Counted from the first letter of the stretch, positions 42,609 through 52,259 are shown. The stretch: 64,000 nucleotides of DNA from Luteitalea pratensis (GCF_001618865.1 NZ_CP015136.1:2205001-2269000); one strand, 5' to 3'. The notes: generated by a model not told the origin, from the sequence alone. Numbers and translations are program-made.

Positions 42609-43828
42609 AAGCGGCCGCGTACGCGACCCTCGTCGTCGCCGCCCTCTGTGGCGCCGGCGTGCCCCTCCTGGCGCAGCCCTGGTACATGACCGAAGCGGCC
42701 GGCACGTGGAAGCCCTGGAAGATGCAGCTCTCCTCGAGCACGCGCGCCGCCGCCAAGGCGACGGCGGTAGAACTCAAGGCATTCGAGGGAGAGCTCGTGA
42801 AGTTCACCGCCATCTGGCGGCGGGCACCGGGTGTCGCCGAGCCGAAGGGCTTCAGCGTCGAGACCTACGGACATCTCGGCGGCACCGAGCGCCGCCTGCC
42901 GGGGCAGCCGCCGATCGCCAGGATGCCAGTGGCCGGCGGGGTCACTTTTGCGGCCTTCCCGATCTTCGAGTACGAACGCAAGGGCAAGCGGGTGCGCGAG
43001 GATACAGGCGAGACCGCGACGATCGGGTTCGCCGTCAACGACCTCGATGCAGGGATCATCGGCCGGCCGGGACCGGAGGAGTGGCGCTCGGTCGAGCACG
43101 ACGTCATCTTCCCGTTTACTCGCACCGGCGAGCGGGCCGGCTTCCCACGCTTTGAGGAGATCGTCGTGATGACGAGGCGAGAGGCGCCGCTCTGGACCGC
43201 CGTGCCCGTGCTCGAGGCGTGGCAACTGCAGGAGAGGGTCACGCGGCAGGGCCTCGAGGAGGCGACGTCGCAGATCGCGAAGCTCACGGCCGCCCTGGAG
43301 GCCGAGGTCGACCCCGCGGAGAAGGCGAAGCGTCAGGCCGACTACCAGCAGACCGCGAAGACGATGCCAGATGCGGTGGCCTACCTGAAGCAGATGGCGG
43401 AGGTCGAGGTGATACGCGAGCGCACCGCGCGCGCTGACCTCGCCCCGACGGCGTTCGAGCCAAAGCGCCAGAAGCAGGCCACGCAGGATCTGGCGAGCGT
43501 GCAGGCGATCATCGCCGCGCTGACGCCGGAGGAGCGGACGGCGGCGGCGTGCTACGTGCCGGGGACGACCCGGGTCGAGGGACGCATCAAGGCCGGTCCG
43601 GCCAACGTCCGCTGCACGGCGCTCGTGCGCCCCAACTACGACTTCTTCGATCGGACGCTGCCGCGCAGCGCGCCGCAACTGGTGATTCTCTGGCAGGCGA
43701 AGCGGTGCTACGAGGACGACCGCGAGCGCGTGTCAGATGAGCGCAAGGGCTGGGTGGCCGGCTGCGTCGCCAACCGCAAGCTGCTGGAGACGTGGGATCG
43801 CCAGGCGATCCTGGAGTGGCTTCAGTAA
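42605..43828 (+). CDS. Secreted protein of unknown function
   Basis: 407 residues from ATG 42605 (ATGA overlap with the NUDIX stop). A signal peptide (MKAAAYATLVVAALCGAGVP) is followed by PWYMTEAAGTWKPWKMQLS. The central region is beta-rich and the middle is a long charged helix (about 215-300; LEEATSQIAKLTAALEAEVD, PAEKAKRQADYQQTAKTMPD) that could form a coiled coil. The C-terminal part contains four cysteines (AACYVPG, VRCTALV, KRCYEDD, AGCVANR), which could make two disulfides in the periplasm. No family recognised. The coupling to a NUDIX gene is probably positional only. Confidence 0.7.
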   Translation: MKAAAYATLVVAALCGAGVPLLAQPWYMTEAAGTWKPWKMQLSSSTRAAAKATAVELKAFEGELVKFTAIWRRAPGVAEPKGFSVETYGHLGGTERRLPGQPPIARMPVAGGVTFAAFPIFEYERKGKRVREDTGETATIGFAVNDLDAGIIGRPGPEEWRSVEHDVIFPFTRTGERAGFPRFEEIVVMTRREAPLWTAVPVLEAWQLQERVTRQGLEEATSQIAKLTAALEAEVDPAEKAKRQADYQQTAKTMPDAVAYLKQMAEVEVIRERTARADLAPTAFEPKRQKQATQDLASVQAIIAALTPEERTAAACYVPGTTRVEGRIKAGPANVRCTALVRPNYDFFDRTLPRSAPQLVILWQAKRCYEDDRERVSDERKGWVAGCVANRKLLETWDRQAILEWLQ

Positions 43829-44279
43829 CGCCTAGTGCTTGATGCTTGAGGCTTGACGCTTGATGCTTGACGCCTGGGGTCGGGCAGCCGACCTCCAAAA
43901 GGTGGGGCCCGCTCTCCGAGCGCGGCCCGTGTAGGCCGGGCCGGGACGGCCGGCCCTACCGTCGTCCGTCGGCCTGACATGTCCACCGTAGCGTTGGCGA
44001 AGGTGGAAGGTCGACGGCTACATCGCCGCGACAAAGACGTAGGCGTCGACCTTCAGGACCAGGACGTAGGCGTCGACCTTCAGGTCGACGCTGACGCTGT
44101 CAGCGTTCGACGTCCCACGTTCGTTCCAATCGTCACGCCGACGCTACCTCGGCGATCCGCGATCCCCGATCCCGATTCTGTTTCGTCGTCCGTCGACCTT
44201 CAGGTCGACGGCTACAACGCCGCGAGCAGGACGTAGGCGTCGACCTTCAGGTCGACGCTGACGCTGTCAGCGTCGGCGT
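43829..44279. repeat. 450-bp spacer filled with repeats between convergent genes
   Basis: In order: CTTGATGCTTGAGGCTTGAC units (43835-43870), GTAGGCCGGGCCGGGACGGCCGGCC-like palindromic GC block (about 43931-43958), the CTGACATGTCCACCGTAGCG / TTGGCGAAGGTGGAAGGTCGAC element (about 43973-44017), and then at least four copies of GTCGACCTTCAGGTCGACG with GACGTAGGC spacers (about 44040-44260). CAGCGTCCGGCGTTC runs into the end of the esterase gene. Open frames here are repeat translations; no gene. Confidence 0.85.
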
Positions 44280-45740
44280 TCAGCGTCCGGCGTTCGTCTG
44301 GACATCACGCCGACGTTCGCTGCTCGCCCACGCGATGAAGTGCTTCCAGTTGGGTGCGTCGGTGTGGCCGCCGTCGTGCTGGCGCCACGCGAGATCGCCG
44401 TCGAGGAGGCTCTGGTTGACGGCGGGCATCGGTGCGGTGCGCCAGGGCTCGGTGACGCCGAGATCCTTCGCGCCGAGCAGGCGCCAGGCCGGCTGCGCGG
44501 CGAGGCTGGCCATCCAGGCGCCGCGCTGGTCGATCCAGTGCGCGTCGCCCTTTTCCGGAATACCGTGGCTGATGAAGACGCGTCGAGGCGCACAGAGGGC
44601 GATCAGCGAGTGGCTGTCCACCGGCAGATCCACTGGTGCCTTGGTCACGCCGGCCGGTGCGGCCGCGCCGTAGATCAGGTAACGCCCGGCGAACCAGTGG
44701 TATTCGCCACTACCGGTGAGGTTCTCGATGGCCTCGCCGAACGTGCGTCGTATCAGCTTGGCGCCGCCGGCTCCGGAGGATGCGATGAGGCCCATCGCGA
44801 AACGCGTGTCGAACGCCATCGTGACCAGGGCTGCCTTGCCGTAGCGCGAGACCCCCTCGATGGCGACGCGTGACGCATCGATCGACGGATCGGTTGCCAG
44901 GTGGTCGAGGGCCCGGCTCGCGCCCCACGCCCATGCCCGCAGGGAACCCCAGTCCTCGGGATTTCGCCGCTCGCCGCGATTGGTGAGCCCGATGATGCCT
45001 CGCGTCAGCCCCGCGCCGTTGTCGGCCTGCACGCTGGACGGGTTGAGGAAGGCGTACCCCCAGCCGGCGGCGATCAGTTGTTCGGTGCCTGGCGGATCGT
45101 CACCAGGCTGCGGCGTCGGCGGCCGGAACCCCGGCGGCAACGCTGGCGGCGGATCGCCTGGCAAGCCACCGCCGCGGAACATGATCACCAGCGGCACGGC
45201 CTTCGGGGCCGCTGCCGGCGTGACCAGCATCAGGGTGATGTCGACGGTGATCGCCGGGGCGTGCCGGTTGTCGACGTGGCCGATCAACTCGCGCCCGAGC
45301 ACCGGGTGTCCGGCGACGGTCATCGACACGCGACGTACTTCGCGCCACGTCACGCGCGGCACATCACGCGGCACGCGCCCATACACCTCGCGCGAGAAGT
45401 CCTCGAGCAGTTCGGTCCGTCGCCGTGTCCAGGCCGCGGCCGTGGTCACCCGCGACCCACCCTTCGTGGCGAGGATGTCAGGGATATCGGTGAACGGGTT
45501 GGCCTTGGCCTCGTCGCTGTTGGCGGCGTTGGGCGCCGATGGATTGCCGCTCGGTCCGGGCCGCATCGCCGTGATCCCGAGCTGCCGTTGCATGTCGGCG
45601 TAGTCGGCCGCGGTCTCTTTCGCCAGTCGTTCCCGTGCCTCGTTCGCAGCCTGATTCCCGGTTGACGATGCCGGCGCTTGCGCACGCGAGGCGGCCGCAG
45701 GCAGCGCGAGGAGCATGACGACGACGATGACGTGTTGCAT
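44280..45740 (-). CDS. CE15 glucuronoyl methylesterase-like esterase, secreted
   Basis: 486 residues from ATG 45740 with a signal peptide (MQHVIVVVMLLALPAAASRA). The alpha/beta-hydrolase has the CE15 signature GVSRYGKAALVT (nucleophile Ser298), preceded by the GSLRAWAWGASRALDHL helix and followed by ASSGAGGAKLIRR. The catalytic His is in the C-terminal HDGGHTDAPNWKHF region. CE15 enzymes split the ester between glucuronic acid of xylan and lignin alcohols. The absence of an acidic residue at the fungal position in ASSGAGG is shared with bacterial members. The last ~8 residues are encoded by repeat sequence (CAGCGTCCGGCGTTC). It is followed in the same direction upstream by the RDD gene (18 bp away). 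Confidence 0.85.
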   Translation of the reverse strand: MQHVIVVVMLLALPAAASRAQAPASSTGNQAANEARERLAKETAADYADMQRQLGITAMRPGPSGNPSAPNAANSDEAKANPFTDIPDILATKGGSRVTTAAAWTRRRTELLEDFSREVYGRVPRDVPRVTWREVRRVSMTVAGHPVLGRELIGHVDNRHAPAITVDITLMLVTPAAAPKAVPLVIMFRGGGLPGDPPPALPPGFRPPTPQPGDDPPGTEQLIAAGWGYAFLNPSSVQADNGAGLTRGIIGLTNRGERRNPEDWGSLRAWAWGASRALDHLATDPSIDASRVAIEGVSRYGKAALVTMAFDTRFAMGLIASSGAGGAKLIRRTFGEAIENLTGSGEYHWFAGRYLIYGAAAPAGVTKAPVDLPVDSHSLIALCAPRRVFISHGIPEKGDAHWIDQRGAWMASLAAQPAWRLLGAKDLGVTEPWRTAPMPAVNQSLLDGDLAWRQHDGGHTDAPNWKHFIAWASSERRRDVQTNAGR

Positions 45741-45758
45741 GGAATCGACCTCGAGTGC

Positions 45759-46244
45759 TCAGGGGACGTGGGTGTGGATGACACGCGTGCCGGCCCACTT
45801 GTCGTGCCAGGTCTGCCGGATGGGCGAGCGGAGCGCGAACAACGGGCCGATGATCGACAGCAGCGAGATTAGCTTGCCGCTGTTACGCAGGAAGGAGCGT
45901 CGCAGGTCGATGCGTCGTCCGTCGAGGTCCACCACGCGGATGCTCAGGAGCCATTTGCCGATCGTGCCTTCGAGCGGCGATGCCTCGGCCACGGTGGCAT
46001 ACGCCAGGTAGAGGAACATGGCGATGTTCCGGATCAGCGACCGCTCCGCAAGGAACCGGATCTGCGCGTCGGGGTCGTCGGGGACCGCTTGCAGGAACTG
46101 CGCCAGCGCGTTGTCGAACCCGAGCAGGGTGTAGAACACAGCGGCGACGGCGAGCGTGATGATCACGCTGTCGAAGAAGTAGGCGCCGAACCGGCGCGGG
46201 AGTCCGGCCGGCGTGGCCACGGTCGGGACGTCGAACGTGCCCAT
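45759..46244 (-). CDS. RDD-family membrane protein
   Basis: 161 residues. The defining Arg-Asp-Asp positions are visible: LPRRFGAYFFDSVIITLAVA (R and D) and EGTIGKWLLSIRVVDLDGRR (D), with two to three membrane helices (FDSVIITLAVAAVFYTLLG, NIAMFLYLAYATVAE, GKLISLLSIIGPLFAL). RDD proteins are small inner-membrane proteins of mostly unknown role, some of them ion transporters. It lies 18 bp upstream of the CE15 gene on the same strand and is divergent from the acetyl-esterase-like gene. Confidence 0.9.
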   Translation of the reverse strand: MGTFDVPTVATPAGLPRRFGAYFFDSVIITLAVAAVFYTLLGFDNALAQFLQAVPDDPDAQIRFLAERSLIRNIAMFLYLAYATVAEASPLEGTIGKWLLSIRVVDLDGRRIDLRRSFLRNSGKLISLLSIIGPLFALRSPIRQTWHDKWAGTRVIHTHVP

Positions 46245-46306
46245 GCGCCCGACAGCATACCCCGCGTCACGGAACGCCAGAGCCCGCTTCGGGTATCTTC
46301 GACCGC

Positions 46307-47170
46307 ATGCGCACGATTGTCTTGTGTGGTGCCCTGCTGCTGGCCTCGCCGGCGGCGGCGCAGCGGCTCGTGGAGATCCCCCTCTGGGCGGGTGTCGCGC
46401 CAGGCTCGGAGGGCAAGACCGGCGACGAAGTCGTGGAGACCTCGGCCACCGGCGAACTGCGCATCACCAACGTGCATCGGCCCAGCCTGACGCCGTACCT
46501 GCCGCCAAAGGACAAGGCGACTGGCGTGGCGGTGCTGGTCATTCCCGGCGGCGGGCACCGGCAGCTCGTGATCACCCATGAGGGCTACAACGTCGCCGAG
46601 TGGCTCAGCGCCCACGGCATCGCGGCGTTCGTTCTGAAGCACCGGCTGGCCCGCGAACCGAACTCCACCTACAAGATCGAGGTCGAGGCGCTCGCGGACG
46701 CGACGCGGGCCATGCGGCTGATCCGCGCTCGCGCAAAGGAGTGGGGGATCGATCCGGGCAGGGTCGGCGCCATGGGGTTCTCGGCCGGCGGCGAACTCGT
46801 GGCGATGATCGCGACGCGCGACGTCAAGGGATCGGCCTCGGCCACCGAGGCCATCGATCGCGAATCGGCGCGCCCCGACTTCCAGGCGCTGATCTACCCG
46901 GGACGCACCGGCGACATCCAGCCGGACGCGAACACGTCGCCCGCCTTCCTGGCCGCCGCCTACGACGATCGCCAGGACATCGCCGAAGGCCTCGCCGACG
47001 TCTACCTGCGCATGAAGCGCGCCGGGGTTCCGGCGGAACTGCACATGTACGGCAGCGGCGGCCACGGCTTCGGCTTCCGCGCCACCAACACGCGTCCCGT
47101 GGGCACATGGCTCACGCGGCTCACAGAGTGGCTGACAGACAGGAAGATACTGACGAACGCCGAACGTTGA
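46307..47170 (+). CDS. Acetylxylan-esterase-like alpha/beta hydrolase, secreted
   Basis: 287 residues with a signal peptide (MRTIVLCGALLLASPAAAQR). The fold resembles bacterial carbohydrate acetyl esterases of the BD-FAE/esterase-lipase type: ATGVAVLVIPGGGHRQLVI (oxyanion HGGG-like), GAMGFSAGGELVAMIAT (nucleophile Ser159), FLAAAYDDR (Asp) and MYGSGGHGFGFR (His). The start PLWAGVAPGSEGKTGDE is characteristic of this group. With the CE15 esterase on the other side of the RDD gene it suggests hemicellulose debranching. The final residues KILTNAER run into the GAACGCCGAACG repeat. Confidence 0.85.
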   Translation: MRTIVLCGALLLASPAAAQRLVEIPLWAGVAPGSEGKTGDEVVETSATGELRITNVHRPSLTPYLPPKDKATGVAVLVIPGGGHRQLVITHEGYNVAEWLSAHGIAAFVLKHRLAREPNSTYKIEVEALADATRAMRLIRARAKEWGIDPGRVGAMGFSAGGELVAMIATRDVKGSASATEAIDRESARPDFQALIYPGRTGDIQPDANTSPAFLAAAYDDRQDIAEGLADVYLRMKRAGVPAELHMYGSGGHGFGFRATNTRPVGTWLTRLTEWLTDRKILTNAER

Positions 47171-47318
47171 ACGCCGAACGCCTACTGCATGCCGCCTGCA
47201 GGCAAGGCTCAAGGCCGACGGCCGAAGGCCCAAGGCCGGCCGTAATCCGTAATCCGTAATCCGTAACCCGTAGGCGGTAGGCTGTAGGCCGCAGGCCGCA
47301 GGCCGGTCGTGCCCGGTG
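47156..47318. repeat. Mixed repeats between convergent genes
   Basis: GAACGCCGAACGTTGAACGCC (47156-47177), CAAGGCTCAAGGCCGACGGCC, four CCGTAATCCGTAATCCGTAA units (about 47241-47272) and GTAGGCCGCAGGCCGCAGGCC (about 47283-47303). No gene. Confidence 0.8.
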
Positions 47319-48740
47319 CTACTTCCTCACCGCGACCTGGTTGTCGATCGCCAATTGCATTTTGCCCTGAGTGGAAAGGCTGAAGGTGATATCGGGAATG
47401 CGGCTGTCCAGGTCGACGAAGACGCCGTTGCCGATCGGCTGGAGCGCTATCGTCGAACCGTCCGGGACCTGGAGCGTGAGGTGGCCATCAGTCGCGGCCA
47501 CGACGCCATCGCGGCCGCCCAGGTGGTACCGGCCTTCGTACGAACGCAAGGTCTCGAGGGGCACGGTGGCGATCGTCACTTCGCGTTCACGCATGTCCGG
47601 CCAGCCGTACTCGCTTGCAACGGCGCGCAGCACGTCGGCCGTCAGGCGTCCGCCCTGCTCGGCGTTGGTCATCACCACGGCGCCAGACGGGCGATCGCGA
47701 TGGCCATGGATCTGGCATCGGAAGCCCTCGTTGCTGCCGCCGTGACCGAAGCTCCGTTTGCCGCTCTCCGTGTTCACGCCAAACCCCAGGCCATAGTCCT
47801 GCAGCACCGGCGTCAGCATCGTCTCCACGGTCTCGCGACGCAGGACGCGGCCTGGCTTCTGTATCTCCAGGATCACCAGCGCCAGGTCGGACGGCGTCGT
47901 CCAGAGCCCCGCCGCAGTCTGCTCGGGATAGGTGTGGCGCTTACCTGGAATGACGACGCCGTGGTCGTCGTGCCCGGCGGCGGCCAGCGCGAGCGCCGCG
48001 GCAGGGAGCGGCTGCTCGTAGGTGCTGTGCGTCATCCCGAGCGGCCCGAGCACGAGTCGCTGCGCCACGCGCTCGAAGGGTTCGCCGGTGACGTCTTCGA
48101 TGAGCAGTTGCATCACTTCGTAGCCGCCGCCGGAGTAGCGCCACTGTGTGCCGGGCTTCAGGTCGATGCGCACCGCCGCCGTGTTGGCCGGCGTCACGCC
48201 GTCGAGCAGTTGCACGAGCGAGGGGACCTGCGCGCCGACGGCGTAACCCGGGAACCCATGCACGGTGAGTCCGGCCGTGTGACTCAGGAGCCGGCGCAAG
48301 GTCACGGGCTCGCCAACGGCGGCCGCGCTCGCAGGAACCTTCCAGCGTTTCAGCTGCGTGTTGACATCCGCATCGAGCGTGAGCGTGCCGAGTTCGACCA
48401 GCCGCAGCGCCGTCATCGCCGCGACAGGCTTGCTGATCGACGCGGCCTGGAACCTGGTCTCGACGGTCACCGGCCCACCGTCGCCCGTCTGCCCGTAGCC
48501 CTGCGCCCACGCCACGCGGCCCTCGTCGATCACCGCGATGCTCACGCCACGCACATGCCACTCCGACATGCGATCGGTCAGCGCATGCCGCACCACCGCG
48601 CGCCCCTTGACGGTGACCGCGCCACGCAGCCCGCGCTCGACCCGTTCCCGCCGTTCGACCTGGCCGGCCTGCTGGCCGCCTGTCGACGCCATGCAGGCAC
48701 TCATTACGAAGGCCGTCGGCAGCAGAAGCAATGTGCGCAT
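47319..48740 (-). CDS. Serine beta-lactamase-like hydrolase (class C/PBP4* family), lipoprotein
   Basis: 473 residues. The N-terminus has a lipobox-type VMSAC ending, so it is probably lipid-anchored. The penicillin-recognising serine-enzyme fold shows Ser101/Lys104 in RFQAASISKPVAAMT, a YxN-like WRYSGGGYEVMQLL (Tyr-Ser-Gly, Asn missing as in many esterase-type members), PLGMTHSTYEQPLP, and the KTG-equivalent FGHGGSNEGF. A C-terminal beta-barrel domain (about 385-470, LRSYEGRYHLGGRD) resembles the DUF3471-type tail. Such proteins act as esterases, D-aminopeptidases or peptidoglycan hydrolases; the substrate is unknown. Confidence 0.88.
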   Translation of the reverse strand: MRTLLLLPTAFVMSACMASTGGQQAGQVERRERVERGLRGAVTVKGRAVVRHALTDRMSEWHVRGVSIAVIDEGRVAWAQGYGQTGDGGPVTVETRFQAASISKPVAAMTALRLVELGTLTLDADVNTQLKRWKVPASAAAVGEPVTLRRLLSHTAGLTVHGFPGYAVGAQVPSLVQLLDGVTPANTAAVRIDLKPGTQWRYSGGGYEVMQLLIEDVTGEPFERVAQRLVLGPLGMTHSTYEQPLPAAALALAAAGHDDHGVVIPGKRHTYPEQTAAGLWTTPSDLALVILEIQKPGRVLRRETVETMLTPVLQDYGLGFGVNTESGKRSFGHGGSNEGFRCQIHGHRDRPSGAVVMTNAEQGGRLTADVLRAVASEYGWPDMREREVTIATVPLETLRSYEGRYHLGGRDGVVAATDGHLTLQVPDGSTIALQPIGNGVFVDLDSRIPDITFSLSTQGKMQLAIDNQVAVRK

Positions 48741-48811
48741 GAATCACACCTCCCCGAGGGTGACAGGAGATACGGCGACTGCCGGAAAAGGTTTGCACGG
48801 CGATCGAAACG

Positions 48812-48850
48812 ACAAAGGGGGCGAGGACCATGGTCCCCGCCCCCTTTGTT
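48812..48850 (-). terminator. Strong GC-rich hairpin, likely terminator of the TonB-receptor gene
   Basis: ACAAAGGGGGCG and CGCCCCCTTTGT flank GGACCATGGTCC, giving a long near-perfect stem (about 18 bp). It lies downstream of the receptor gene, transcribed right to left, and ahead of the next gene on the same strand. On that strand it ends in TTTGT, a short T-tract only. Confidence 0.65.
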
Positions 48851-48932
48851 ACGCCTAACGCCTAACGCTTAACGCCTAACGCTCGCAGCCTGCAGGCTAC
48901 AGGCTGCAGCCTACCGCGAAGGCCGAAGGCCG
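48851..48932. repeat. AACGCCTAACGCTTAACGCC and GCAGGCTACAGGCTGCAGCC repeats
   Basis: Four 9-bp units of AACGCCTAACGCTT type, then AGCCTGCAGGCTACAGGCTG inverted units, next to the stop of the receptor gene. No gene. Confidence 0.75.
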
Positions 48933-51900
48933 TCAGAACGTGACCTTCATCGCCACCTGGATGTTGCGCTCCGTCGTGCCGCAGAGGGCGCAGGACGGGT
49001 TGGGCAGCATCGCGGTGATCTGACCGAACAGCGGGTTGCCGAGCGTGCCGTTGGGCTGCGCGAACTGCGGGTGGTTCAGCAGGTTGAACGCCTCGACGCG
49101 GAACTCGGTGTTGACGCGGCCGATTCGCGTCGACTTGATCACCGAGAAGTCGATGTTGAACTGCCCGGGTCCGCGCAGGATATTGCGCCCGGCGTCGCCG
49201 TAGGTGCCGGTCACGTCCGCGGGGGCGACGAAGGCCGACGTGTCGAACCACCGCTCGATCGTCGGGTTGTCGATGGCGCCGTCGGCGAGGCGATTGGGTC
49301 GGTTGCCCGTGCCGGTCGACTGCACGCCCTGCGTCTGCGTGACCGTGAAGGGCAGGCCCGACCGCAGGTAGAGGATGCCGCTCGTCTGCCATCCGCCGTA
49401 CCAGTGCCCGCGACCGATCGGCAGCTCGTACACCCAGCTGGAACTGAGCGTGTGCGTCACGTCGTAGTCGGCCGGGCCGCGGTTGTACTGCGGGTCGTAG
49501 ACGTTGGTCAGGGTGACGCCGCCATCGTTGTCCGAGTTCAGGTCGATAACCTTGTTCCAGGTGTACGAGTTCAGCATCGAGAAGTTGTCGGCGAAGCGAC
49601 GCTGGACCTTGATGAAGAACCCGTTGTAGTCGAGCGTGCCCGTGCTCTGCACCTGGCCGATGCTGCGCAGCGCTGGCGAGACCGCCGCATACGGGCGATT
49701 GACGTTCTGATCGGTGACGCCGACGACCGGTGGGGCTTGGTTCGGGTCGCCCTTGAGCAGCATGTTGCGGCCCTGCGATCCGACGTACGCGAGTTCGACC
49801 ATGTAGTTCGTGCCGAACTGCTTCTGCACGTTCAGGTTCCAGTTACGCGCGAAGCCGTCGCGGAAGTAGATGTCGAAGATCGACCGGGTCGTGCCGGCGG
49901 CCGGTCGCGACGGATCGACACCTGGAGGCGGCGGCAGGCCGTCCTGGACGCGCAGTGTGGTCTGGCCGACGTTGGTCGTCAGCGCCGTCGACTGCAGGAA
50001 CGGCGGGTTCTGCGCCTTGGACGACGATGTGCCGCCGGGCGTGAAGTTCCAGAAGACGCCGAAGCCGCCGCGGACCACGAGGCGGGCATCGCCGGACACG
50101 TCATAGGCGAAGCCCAGGCGCGGGGCGAAGTCCTTCTTCGAATAGGTCTGCAGGTAGCGCCCGACCTCGACGCCCTCGAGCACCGCATTGTCGGACGCGA
50201 GGATGAACTGTCCCGTCGTCTCGTCGAAGTTCGACTGCCGATCGTCCTTCTCGATCCACGGCACGAACACGTCCCAGCGCAGGCCGAGATTCAGCGTCAG
50301 GCGGTTGCTGACGCGGAAGTCGTCGTGCACGTAGAGCGCGTACTCGGGGCGCTGTTCCGTGTACGTCTCGGCGTCGAACAGGTTGCGCGTCTTCGAGGTT
50401 GCGAAGCCGAGCAGGAAGCTCGCCACGTCCAGGCCGGTGTTGGCGTTGATGGTGCAACCGCTCGCCAGGCCGGCGCAGTTGGACGTCTGGTTATTCGTAA
50501 AGGCGAAGTTACCGACAATGGTGTCGGCGTTGAGGATTTCGCGCGACCGCAGGGTCAGGCTGCCGCCCACCTTGATCGTGTGCTTGCCCTTCAGCCACGT
50601 CACGTTGTCGAAGAACTGGAAGTCGTTCTGGTTCGTGATCAGCGGCTGGTTGCCGTTGGCGCCCATGTTCCGGATGGTCTGGAACCCGAGCTGGGTCATC
50701 GCCGACGTCGCATCGTTCAGGTTGATGCCGGGGATGCCGACGGCGGCGGCGGGGTTGGTGAGATATCCGATTGGGGTCATGAAGAACTTGATCGAGTTCC
50801 AGCCGAAGCGCGCCTCGTTCAGCCAGTTGGTGCCGAAGGTGTGCGTGTCGTTGAACGCGAAGCTCTGCGCCTTGATGTCGCCCTTGCCGGCGCCGAACGT
50901 GGTGCCCGCGTCGCCAAGCGGCAACGAGGCCGGCAGGTCGCGCAGCGTCTTCTGGTAGCTGTAGCGGCCGAAGAAGCGGTTGGCCTGCGTGAGCACGTGG
51001 TCGACCTTGACGTCGAACTGGTCGTCGTTGCGCGTCAACTCCGGGTTGATCAGGTAGTTGTTGATTTGCTGGCCGGTCGCGCTGATGCTGCCGGCCGTGT
51101 TTGGCTCGGGGTAGTACCGCTGCATGACCTGCGCGGAGGCCGGGTCGAAGCGGTTGCCCGGGATCACGTTGCCGGGGAATGGCTGCTGCGTGAGCGGGTC
51201 ATAGATGACGCGGTTGATCTCGCTGAAGTCACCGGCGCGCATCTTCATCGACGGGACGGTCGAGAGGAACGTCTGGCCGGCGTTGATGCGCAGGCCCTGG
51301 TAGTCGGTGAAGAAGAACGTCCGGTCGCGGATGATGTGGCCACCGATGGTGCCGCCGAACTGGTTCTGCTGGAAGTCCGGCTTCGGCCGGCCGGCGCGGT
51401 TGTTGAAGAAGTTGTTCGCGTCGAAGGCATCGTTCCGGTAGAACTCGAAGGCGCTGCCGCGATACTGGTTCGATCCCGACTTGAGCTGCAGGTTCACCAC
51501 GCCGCCGAGCGATCGTCCGAACTCGGCCGAATAGGTGCTCGTCTGCAGCTTGAATTCGTCGAGCGCATCGACGCTCGGGAAGATCACGACCGTCTGCAGC
51601 CACGTCTCGTTGTTGTCGACACCGTCGAGCATGTAGTTGTTGTCGCGCGGCCGCTGGCCATTGGCCGAGAACGCCGCCGACGCGCGCCATGCGAGCGACC
51701 CGGCGCCGTCGATGTTCGACCCGGGAATGCCGCGCATCACGCCGGGAACGGTGCGCGTGAGGCTCACGAAGTTGCGGCCGTTGAGCGGCAGGGCCTTGAT
51801 CTGCTCCTCATCGACCGTCGTCGACAGGTCGGAGCTGCTCACCTGGACCAGTGGCGTCGTGGCGATGATTTCGACCGTCTCGCTCATGTTGCCGAGCTCG

Positions 51901-52259
51901 AGCCGGGCGTCGACGCGCACGCGCTGGTCGACGCTCACGGTGATGCCTTCGACGACGACGCCCTTGAAACCCTGCAGCTCGACACCCACCTTGTAGGTGC
52001 CGGTCTGGACGGAGGGGGCGGTGTATTCGCCGTTGCCGTCGGTCACGTACGTCCGGCTACGACTGGTGTCGATATTGGTCACCGTGACGGTGACGCCTGG
52101 CATGACCGCACCGCTGTTGTCGGTGACGGTACCGAAAATGGTGCCCGTGACGGCCTGGCCGTGGACGGCCCGGGGCAGCAGGAGCAGGGCAAGGGCTAGA
52201 GTGGACGCGAGGATACGCACTGGGCGGGATCCTCGCGAGGGTTGTTGCAATCCGGACAT
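48933..52259 (-). CDS. TonB-dependent receptor, Oar-like, with carboxypeptidase-regulatory domain
   Basis: 1108 residues from ATG 52259, preceded by GGAGG. A signal peptide (VRILASTLALALLLLPRAVH) is followed by a carboxypeptidase-regulatory-like domain (GTIFGTVTDNSGAVMPGVTV, TDGNGEYTAPSVQTGTYKVG). The plug then shows EEQIKALPLNGRNFVSLTRT, YMLDGVDNNETWLQTVVIFP and VDALDEFKLQTSTYSAEFGR. The large beta-barrel ends in QVAMKVTF, with the terminal Phe of outer-membrane proteins. This architecture is expanded in Acidobacteriota and is thought to import large polymers. It is divergent from the AlkZ-related gene (181-bp gap 52260-52440, no clear operator), and a strong hairpin terminator lies downstream. 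Ligand unknown. Confidence 0.93.
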   Translation of the reverse strand: MSGLQQPSRGSRPVRILASTLALALLLLPRAVHGQAVTGTIFGTVTDNSGAVMPGVTVTVTNIDTSRSRTYVTDGNGEYTAPSVQTGTYKVGVELQGFKGVVVEGITVSVDQRVRVDARLELGNMSETVEIIATTPLVQVSSSDLSTTVDEEQIKALPLNGRNFVSLTRTVPGVMRGIPGSNIDGAGSLAWRASAAFSANGQRPRDNNYMLDGVDNNETWLQTVVIFPSVDALDEFKLQTSTYSAEFGRSLGGVVNLQLKSGSNQYRGSAFEFYRNDAFDANNFFNNRAGRPKPDFQQNQFGGTIGGHIIRDRTFFFTDYQGLRINAGQTFLSTVPSMKMRAGDFSEINRVIYDPLTQQPFPGNVIPGNRFDPASAQVMQRYYPEPNTAGSISATGQQINNYLINPELTRNDDQFDVKVDHVLTQANRFFGRYSYQKTLRDLPASLPLGDAGTTFGAGKGDIKAQSFAFNDTHTFGTNWLNEARFGWNSIKFFMTPIGYLTNPAAAVGIPGINLNDATSAMTQLGFQTIRNMGANGNQPLITNQNDFQFFDNVTWLKGKHTIKVGGSLTLRSREILNADTIVGNFAFTNNQTSNCAGLASGCTINANTGLDVASFLLGFATSKTRNLFDAETYTEQRPEYALYVHDDFRVSNRLTLNLGLRWDVFVPWIEKDDRQSNFDETTGQFILASDNAVLEGVEVGRYLQTYSKKDFAPRLGFAYDVSGDARLVVRGGFGVFWNFTPGGTSSSKAQNPPFLQSTALTTNVGQTTLRVQDGLPPPPGVDPSRPAAGTTRSIFDIYFRDGFARNWNLNVQKQFGTNYMVELAYVGSQGRNMLLKGDPNQAPPVVGVTDQNVNRPYAAVSPALRSIGQVQSTGTLDYNGFFIKVQRRFADNFSMLNSYTWNKVIDLNSDNDGGVTLTNVYDPQYNRGPADYDVTHTLSSSWVYELPIGRGHWYGGWQTSGILYLRSGLPFTVTQTQGVQSTGTGNRPNRLADGAIDNPTIERWFDTSAFVAPADVTGTYGDAGRNILRGPGQFNIDFSVIKSTRIGRVNTEFRVEAFNLLNHPQFAQPNGTLGNPLFGQITAMLPNPSCALCGTTERNIQVAMKVTF

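Noticed and set aside
43979-44236. Possible 85-residue protein in the 44-kb spacer
   Set aside because: It is a translation of CGTCGACCTTCAGGTCGACG repeats (LQDQDVGVDLQVD-like).
49071-52199. 1042-codon open frame antisense to the TonB receptor
   Set aside because: It lies entirely opposite a gene with strong family motifs, and its product is Arg/Val/Asp-rich with no domain; it is a GC-rich shadow frame.
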